Source of the DNA: Phoronis australis
Lineage: Eukaryota; Phoronida; Phoronidae
DNA: 64,000 bases
Assembly: GCA_002633005.1 (NCBI GenBank)
Contig: NMRA01000121.1
Location: forward strand, 568,501-632,500
Direction of reading: 5' to 3'
The notes beneath the pieces are model-generated. The model saw only the letters and a list, made by a program, of their open reading frames with translations, had not been told where the DNA came from and ran no database searches. This document shows, one piece after another, positions 25,673-34,600 of this stretch; the stretch's first letter is position 1, and each line of letters starts with the position of its first letter. A program made the translations under genes and the position numbers.

Positions 25673-28600
25673 ATTTGTTAAATGCACGACACTTTTCATT
25701 GTTCACAGTCTTTATTTCGTTACGTTCGTACTTTCGGAACAAAACTCGTGGGGGTCATTCAATTGTACTATGAACTATATTCAAGTAAAGTAGGTTGCAC
25801 TATGGCCACTCTTTAACATACTATGTCACTCGAAAATCTGAATTAGTGATAACCTCGAATCAGAAAGTACACAGGTAGTTATTTTTGCGTTAAAGTGTGC
25901 TTTATTCAGAATAAGCTTATCCAAAAGGAAAAATAATACATGGCGACCTTAAGGGTATGCTAAAAGGTCGCAAGTATGAAAATGGTAGTTTGAACACTTT
26001 AAGAACTGGTTTAAGTTGTAAGACTCGATTGCCACAACTGTCACACATTTCCGTTCCTAGCTATAAGATAACTGGTACGTGTTCAATAATCAAAATGTAT
26101 ATTACGTGTTTTAGGAGATTCCGCTAGTCTTCCTGATAGAACGTCATGAGTTTAAAGCGGAGTTCGCGGTCCTCCTGGCTGTCACTGAACACGCAGCGAG
26201 TATACGCATGACTGTGACTTGAGTTTAACTTTTTCAGGTTTGCAACGCTTGTCGTTGATGTTGGGAATATGTATGCAGTATCGACGTTACCGGGAAACAA
26301 ATATTTACTGTTTTTTCTTGCAAGTTTAGCGTCAGCTTTAGTTTCGTTAACGTTGATTCCACTGCAAAAGCGGTATGTACTTCACATTGATATGCTTTTT
26401 AGCTGAATCTTATAAACCACTTTTAAATTTATGCACCTTAACTCTTCACTTATTTAGCACATTTTGACCGACGACTGAAATTCTATTTGTTGGATTTCTA
26501 AACAAAAAGATTAACCATGGCTTATGGTGTGTAGATGTCACAAAACAACATTTGATGAAACTTCCATTATTTGCAAAACTGTAATGATCCTAAGTAAATG
26601 AATGGCAAATAAGTATTTTATTCGCCTTTTGAACGCAAATGCACAGGTGCAAAAATTTACTTGAGTGACGAACAAATTTGCACTACTTTCAGAGGTTTAG
26701 CAAATATAAACAATGCACTTGTGAACGTATAATAAATTTACTTAGAGGTACAATTGACAATGTCTAACATCATTGGCACGGAAGAGTTTAAAGTTACACA
26801 AATTTCAACTTAAAATTTCGGTCAAAGGCGATGTATTTTGTTGGATGACATCAAGATGACTTTGATTTTGAGAAATCGAATTCGAATTAGATGTAACTTT
26901 TGGCATTTTCCGTTACTTTTTGTGGGAGCTCAAGAAAATTGTCCATTAGTCTGCACTCAAGTAAAACATGCTTTATGCAGAACTTTTTGGCTCCTAGATT
27001 CGAGCTTCAAACTCGAGTAGAAAGTCGATTTCAGATACAAAATTTTAGCCTTCATGACCGGGTAATCAAGTACAAACAAGCTTTAGACAGTCATCCACAA
27101 GTCATTATTTACGCGAATACAGAATAAAAGACACTTATGGAAAATGTCAAAGTTAATTGCGCTTTCAGATGAAAAAGACCCCCGGGCACTGGTCAGTTCA
27201 GTACGCTTCAAGGAGCATGATAAACATCACACTTCGAAATATAGCCTCGCAAACGTAGACGGTCGTGGAGTGATGACGGAACAAGGAGTTGCTTTGACTT
27301 TGGAAAGAAAACATATCGAAGAACTTTTGAAGAACCTAAAGGGAAACACGACCACCGTTTACAGCGAACTGAGCAAGTTTAATCTCCTGTGCCAAGGCTT
27401 TATACTCGAAATTGAACATAATTTTGACATTTTCCGTTCTACTCTAACCTGAACTCAACATAAGTGCCTATAATTCTGTGGTTGAGTACGACACGGTTTA
27501 CTTGAACACTAGTTTGAAATTGATGATCCCCAGCATTAAAGCTATGATTTTTTACTCGAGTTGAGTTTTTACTCGATTTTATGGGTTTAATCTAAGTTTG
27601 ATCAAGTTATAACTTGCAACAGAACTCATTTGCGAGTGCCAAATCGTATTCGAGCACAGAATAAGGGATAGTTGCCTTGAGTTTGCACTAAAGCAGGTTG
27701 AAAAAATGAAAAAAATACAATTAAAGTAATTTTGAGTTCGATTTTAGCTTTGGAGATTATACCCCGGGCACTGAAGTTCTTTTTGAAACAGAAAAAATGT
27801 CTGTTTCGTCCGATAGTCGTTTTTAAATGTCTCTTTTACGATATGTGCCCACCAGTCTTGCCACAAAGTTCGCTTTGATAACGATCCAAACATCAAACCA
27901 ATCGATAACTAATGTAGAAAACTTCCTCGCCAAAAGCAATTTGCGCATGATTGCTGTCCTTTCGAAAATGAGCGTAGAGCGCACAGGTATTGATTTTTAT
28001 AAAATCTTGTGGAAGCTTAGTAAACAGGCTGTTAAACTCTTGTGCAAATTGTACTCATAGGTAAATTTACTCACGTACACTGTATGCACATTTTATGCAA
28101 ACGGCCCTAAGACTTCTCCACTGAGCATAACAGAGATGACCACGATATACTGATGTAAAATTGTGGCACCTAATCTCTGGCTCTAAAAATGATGTGAGGA
28201 AGATTGTTAAATAATTGTTAGCAAGTTATTTCCTAATGTTTCAAAGGCGATTAAAATTTTTACAGATTTGAACGACGCAGGCTTCTTTGTGCATTTCTGG
28301 CTGTGACTATGGTTTCCGCTTTGACAGCAGGATTTGTCCCCCAAAAAACTGGCAAGTAGTTTACTTCCTAACAAGTGTCGTTTTTTGGATTCAAGGGAGA
28401 ATTTGGCATGTCATTACTTACTGTACGACTGAAATTCGGATCTATCCGGAATATTCGAGATAGAGTCGTGTAATCCTTTGTACTGGTAGTGAGTTTGCAG
28501 CTTTCTGTCAGTAATTACTTTCGTATTCTGATAAAGGATGCTCATGTACGTGTGTATGTGTGTTTGTATGTATGTATGTATGTATGTATGTATGTATGTA

Positions 28601-31600
28601 TGAATGTATGTATACCTTTTTTACGCTACACCATCTGGAACACCACGAGTATTTCATACCTTCAAATTTCCCCTAAGAGGTGAACGTTATCTCTGCCTGT
28701 GCTGACTTTAAATATAGGTCAAGTCGTGTTACATTCGAATTTTTCCATGATTGGCCATGTGACTGAAATTCACACATGCTGATACGCCGTAAAATGTAAC
28801 AATTCCGTAAAATGTAACAACTGTTACATTTTACGTCATTGTTACATTTTACGTTGCTAAGCCTCTCCTAAAATGTAACAAGTTGTTGTATTTTACGTAG
28901 TTGTTACATTTTAAGTCGAATCAGCAGACTGATTGTTACATTTTAGGAAACCAACGTCATATTAAAAAGAAACGACCAAAATCACGAACAAAGTTGTATC
29001 TGACACGGCCGGGGGGGGAGTGTCGCCCGAAAAATTTGAATACCTACCCGTTTAGAGAGTGGGCTCCGACAAAAAAGTGAACCGATGAGATACTAATTTC
29101 ATGTAAAAATTCACATTTTCTCACATTTCTGTTCCAGAAATTCAGAAAAGGCACTCTTTTAGATAGTATTTTGTTGGAGAATATTTTTACTGTGAAAAAA
29201 CCCTTTTGGGCGGCACTTTCCGTATACCCCTTTCTATAGGAATATCCCCCTGGGCTGACACGAAATGATACTGGCTAATCATTTTTATTACTATTACATT
29301 TCTATTTCTGCTATTACTACCATTACTACTATTACTCCTTTCACTACTATTATTCGTTATCGGTATCGTTATCATTATCATTATCATTATTACTATAAAT
29401 ATTTTTGAATATATATAACAACGACACATTGCAATATAAATAAAATATGCTTTACCTAAATGCTAATACATCATGGTCCTCAAAGATTTTAAAATCATAT
29501 CATTTATGATTCAATGTTTTCAAAGGTCTTCGTATAATGGACAGCGAGTGCTTAAAAGCGAAGGCAACCTTTTTCATGTCATTTTCAGCAAAAATGAGGT
29601 TCGTTGATTATCCCAGACATATTTTTCACTTATTTACTACTTTTCGCAATTTATTTAATTACTCGTCGTCTACTCCGGAAGTGACGTTTTGGGAGGCAAG
29701 AATTTCGTGCCAATTTCTTTTCATATAGTCTGACTGTGAGAGCAGTCGAGTCAGTCATTGTTCTACCTCGATTGTGATAAGTTCGGTCGACGTTTGCTTT
29801 TGCTTACCAGTCAGTCAACATGTCACGCTGTTGCTGCGTACTGGGGTGTACTTGTTATAGAACAATGAGTGACTCGACAGCCCTCACAGTCAGACTATAA
29901 TGAAAAGAAATTGGCGCGAAACTCTTGCCTCCCGGAGCAGAGGACGAGAAATTAATCAAATTGCGAAAAGCTGTAATTAAGTGAAAAATGTGTCTAGGAT
30001 AATCAACGAACCTTATTTTTGATAAAGTGACATTAAAAAGGTTGCCTTTGCCTTTAAAGTGTTTGCTATGTTCAACCTTAATGATATTGTGAGAAACGTC
30101 ATGACACCTGTGGATGCAGAGTTTTCCTGCTTTTTGGAAACGAGGAGGTCGAGATTAAAAATCTTGTTTAGACGTGCGCCATTTTAAAAAATTATTATTT
30201 CTGATCCATCGGCAAGCACGGTATTGCTTGTAAATACAACTATATCCTTCTGAAGTTTGCCACGAAGAACTGAATTCAACACTGTAATCTTTTACTTGCG
30301 ACTAACATCTAGACGTGAGGATACCCACCGTGTTATCATTTTTGTCTCTTGCTAAAAACATTCCTTTTCAAAGAAATGGGGCTCGTTCCACGATGTAAGT
30401 TCAAAAACTGCTTTAAGTTAAATTCTGAAGGTAGACATTTTTCTAGAACTTGCGACTAGTCGGTTATGACCGGGTCATTAGAATAGATGGTAACGGAAAT
30501 ACAAAACACGCAACACATTTATATGGAACGGGCCCCAATATTCAGTGATTTAACCGAGTGATTTGAACTAGGTCTCATTGAAAGTGGGTTGTGAGGAAAA
30601 AAAACGGTCAACGTCGAAGTCAACGATGTTTAATGTGCGCTTTTTATGCGATGCAGCAAAGGGGTTAATATGCCATATTTCCTTATCTGCCTGCAACCAC
30701 GCGTGTTGACACAAAAATGGCGCCTCATAAGACACGTAGCTTCACGTCCATTAATACTAGCATTTCCAGTCTCTGTCTTTGTTTACATGTGCTTCGGACT
30801 AACGAACATTGACCAAATAGCAATTTTAATGGATATTTAATCTGAAAAGATAAGAGAAAGAAAAAGTGCATGTTTTGTGGTCCGAAAGGCTGACAGCTTT
30901 TTCAAACTATTGCCCCTTTAAACTATCGGCCTAGACCCGGTATCAGCAAAATAATCGTGTCCTTTCAGAGTGGCAAAATATTCTGGTTCTGTTTCCCCAG
31001 CTAGGCTTCGCATTTTTACGTATTGACGTCACGGTTTGATCAGTTGTTACCACCGCTATTTCAGACGGGTTTGACATCATAGGAACAATGATGTTTCTTT
31101 CAGCTTTTAGCTGTTTAAAACACGTTACTATGCCGCCACTTTTTAAAACTATTGGCTCCCTCTTCTCAAAGGCGATCTTTTGCTGTTACACTGGCAAAAT
31201 CTGTCCACCTGCCTGTAAATAAGTGAATGCTTTTATTTCATTCCACCACAAGGTCTTTAAGAAATTGTAATTCGTAAATAAGGTGGTAGACAGAACTGGT
31301 CAACAAAAGAGACTTTGGTCTTGTCCTTTTGTGTGGAGCATTAGCCATGACTCCAAGGCAATAAAACACTGGCTAAAATAATTAAAGCTATCTTGGACGA
31401 AAACGGGTGCTTTTTCTACCAAATTGGCTTCCGAAATTGAATTCTCCGTGAAAAAAAATTTATTGTCGTTTGTTCCAGAGTAAATTCGATAAATACTAGC
31501 CAAAACACGATGCCATTTTTTCCGTTGTGCTTACAGGGTACCAATGGAAGTGTGTGAACTGTAATGCCGGACACACAATTGGGTGTGATCTGTGAGCGCC

Positions 31601-34600
31601 AATAAAAGATTGCAAGAATGCTTAAACATTAAAAAGGTGTTCTTATCCTGGAAACTCCTTCGTCCGGAGTTCAAACTCTACGGGGTACATTTTTGAATAT
31701 ACCAAGAAACTATTCATGTTAAAAACAATGGGAAGCACATAGGAACACATTTGTAAATTCGAGCTGCAACATTTGATAGAATATAATTCAAACAATCGAC
31801 GAACAAAGGCATTAAGTGTATGAAAAGTTTTCCTCTTTGTGATCAATACCTTGCAAACTCATGAAATATGACGTTGCTTTCGTAAAATGTAACAATGTTA
31901 CATTTCTAGCATGTGCATTCGCCGTAAATTGAAACAATTACATAAAATGTAACAACTTGTTAGGAGAAACCTAGCAACGTAAAATGTAACACTGACGTAA
32001 AATGTAACAGTTGTTACATTTTACGAAATTTTTACATTTTACAGCGTATCACATGCACAGATGTCGTTCACCTCTGAGGTGAAATTTAAAGCTACGATTT
32101 CCGAGTGATACACGAGTGTGGCACAAAGTCGAGGCTTTAAGGTTCTATATATCCCAGAATATCTGCATTAGTTAATGACGAAATAGCGTGCTGTTTATCT
32201 TGTATCTCATATAGATCAAACATTCGTTGTTCAGTGTATCGGATTTTACATCAATTCTCTTTTTAATGATCAGTCAAAGGAAAATGTTTTGTAGAACCTA
32301 AACTTTAAAAATTAAACAGTTTTGAGCCAACAATTGCTTAAAACCTCGTCCTCGGAGGTAAAGGCATTCATCTAAACATCCTGACCATTAAAACGTAAAG
32401 ACTTCAAAAACATTATACATCAACGAAATTATAAGTTTTATACAAGTCTTCATAGAACAAATTCTTGAAACAGTCGTGTAGCCGGTCGAACGACTCACTC
32501 ACGTCTCGTCGGATGCGACATCATTCCCTGTTAGCCAGATCGAAAAGTTAGCCTATTAAATGGGCTCAACAGTGTCGGCGGCCGAATTCTTTTCGGGGGT
32601 GACGAACTTTTCCCGAATAGTATTGAATCAGCTTTCCGCCAAAGCACCGCAGTTTTGATGTAGATCACTTACACAATACCGCAATATAACAGGTTTTGTA
32701 CTCGTATGAAAAACGGTTTCAGGTCTTGGAAAGAACTAAGGTTACCTTGAGAACGTGTTCGGTGCGCAAAACGGCCCTCCGTGAAAAGCCAACTTGTTTA
32801 GCGTGGTCTCAAGCAATAGCAAGCTGTTAGTTTGTTCTAAGACCAGAAACCGCCTTCAGTTTGAGTGAGAAACAAAATGGCACCAATTTCCGATTACTGT
32901 AGTGGTTTGAATTTGAAGGTTATTTTTCACGAGAGGTGGTTTTATTGCAACCTTAATGAACTCCATCGACAGATCATATATATACCTGATCAGTATTAAA
33001 TATTAGTATTGTACGCATATTCCAAGTAAATTTCGTTACATATTTTTACGGGACTTTGTTCTTGGAAAACATCAGTTGTTATCACGTAAGAAAATGCCAT
33101 CCCCGTAGCGTATTAGGAGTTTATTAGGAGAGGAGTATTTAACTAAAAACATACACATTATCTAACCCAAATGTAAAAATAATTTGTTTTGTCTAATTTT
33201 GTGTTCAGCATAATAGTTTGTGAGTAGCTACATGTCCATTGTGTATTTCCCTGTAGCATAAAGACCTACTGCATGAAAAATACATGAAAATAATAGTTCT
33301 CATGAGAGAGAGGCATTTATATAGCGTTCAATAAAGCATGCCTTTAACATTTCCATGCATTCCTTTAAACAAATGCTCAAAAACATTATTTTTCTGATTT
33401 GAAATCTAAAGCATGACCAAACTGCTGAACGATTGAAAAATTCTTTTCAGCCCATTCATGTGACTATTTAAACGTAAGACTGAAGTAAAGTTTATTAGAA
33501 ACAAATAGAATATATTTGAAAAATATAAAAATGAGACAGAACAATTCAATATAACATGTCTTATTCACACTAACGAAACGAATGTTGTTGACCTTTGATG
33601 TTCTGTTCCATTTCCTTAAGTGACATTTTCCGCATCAAGCTCAAATCATGTAAAAAAACTCGAAGATAAACAGGTCTTGTTTTACTATGTATAGTGATGT
33701 AATTTGAAATGCCAGTGTTGTTCAGTAAGACTTTTGAGTTCGAAGATTGGATACCGTATGCCATGCGCTACAGTTTTGAATTGTTCATGATTCGATGCAG
33801 AGTTTGCTTAAAATCAAGAACCTGAATAACATTCATTTTTTACAGCAAGTGGCGCAGATATAAGTTTGATGTTCTCCTTCTTTGCGTTGGCTGCAAGAGC
33901 TACTTCCGGCTGTTCTGTGTCATTAACTATGGTTGTAATTGCTGAAACATTGCCTACTTGCATTCGGTGAGTCCAGTTCTTCTATTCCTTTACGCATTCA
34001 GTCTGACTGTCAGCGTTTAACTGCGAAAGTAGAGGACAAACAAGTCGGTAAACTTCCTAGTAAGGAAACCAATACAATCAGATTCATGGCTTCATTTTAT
34101 TTTACACGAAATCGACTGCTTATTGATGGTCAAAAATTAAACCGTTAGCCTTGCGTCTACGGAACGCGCCTGCCAGGGTTCTTTGGTCTCTGATTCTGAT
34201 GTTTACGAACACACGATTGAAACTTAGAAATTCCTGTAACTGAATTTTGCCAATCTGAATTTGAAGTGTTGGTGGATTTGACCTATTACGAACTTAAAAA
34301 TTAGTGCGTATCTAAACTACGACATATTGAATGATCGACGTTTGACCTAGGTTTATGAAATACGGACAACTCTGTATCATTTGCTATTTATTGGATCATG
34401 TGGTTGAGTGTTTTTAGTAAAGTTTAATAAAGCAAAAAGGTACATGCATATAGCAATTGTCTCAATACAATGACCAAAGTTTGTTTGATGTAAATGCACG
34501 AGATGAAATCTCAAAAATGCTGATAAATTTTTTTAAACTATCATTTCGTTTTATGCGACTCTTGATTTTTTTTCGAAAAAAATCATAAGAGACCCATTTT

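Larger units (their letters stand above)
18090..27713 (+). repeat. Large contig/haplotype duplication around single N at 22745
   Basis: The segment 18090-22744 repeats as 22746-27713, and the two meet at one N. Both contain exons 4 and 5. They differ by scattered substitutions. The second copy has an insertion of about 780 bp at 23568-24351 and lacks about 390 bp present in the first (about 21200-21590) and in copy C. This pattern fits two alleles of a highly heterozygous genome placed in series. Genuine exon duplication is less likely. Confidence 0.8.
28780..32051. mobile_element. 3.27-kb inverted-repeat element in intron 6 of copy B
   Basis: The ends are inverted repeats of about 185 bp (28780 to about 28963, and about 31866 to 32051), starting TGATACGCCGTAAAATG and ending in the complement. 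Each is made of several alternating direct and inverted copies of TGTTACATTTTACG. CATGC flanks both sides (28775-28779 and 32052-32056), as a 5-bp target duplication. No long coding frame remains. A Kolobok-like MITE and ATT/ATC repeats are nested inside. The superfamily was not recognised. The orthologous copy in gene C is 59339-62639, and the right end only is seen in copy A. Confidence 0.6.

Noticed and set aside
28781-28950. CRISPR-like array from repeated TGTTACATTTTACG
   Set aside because: Copies alternate in orientation, spacers are very short and irregular, and the context is an animal intron.
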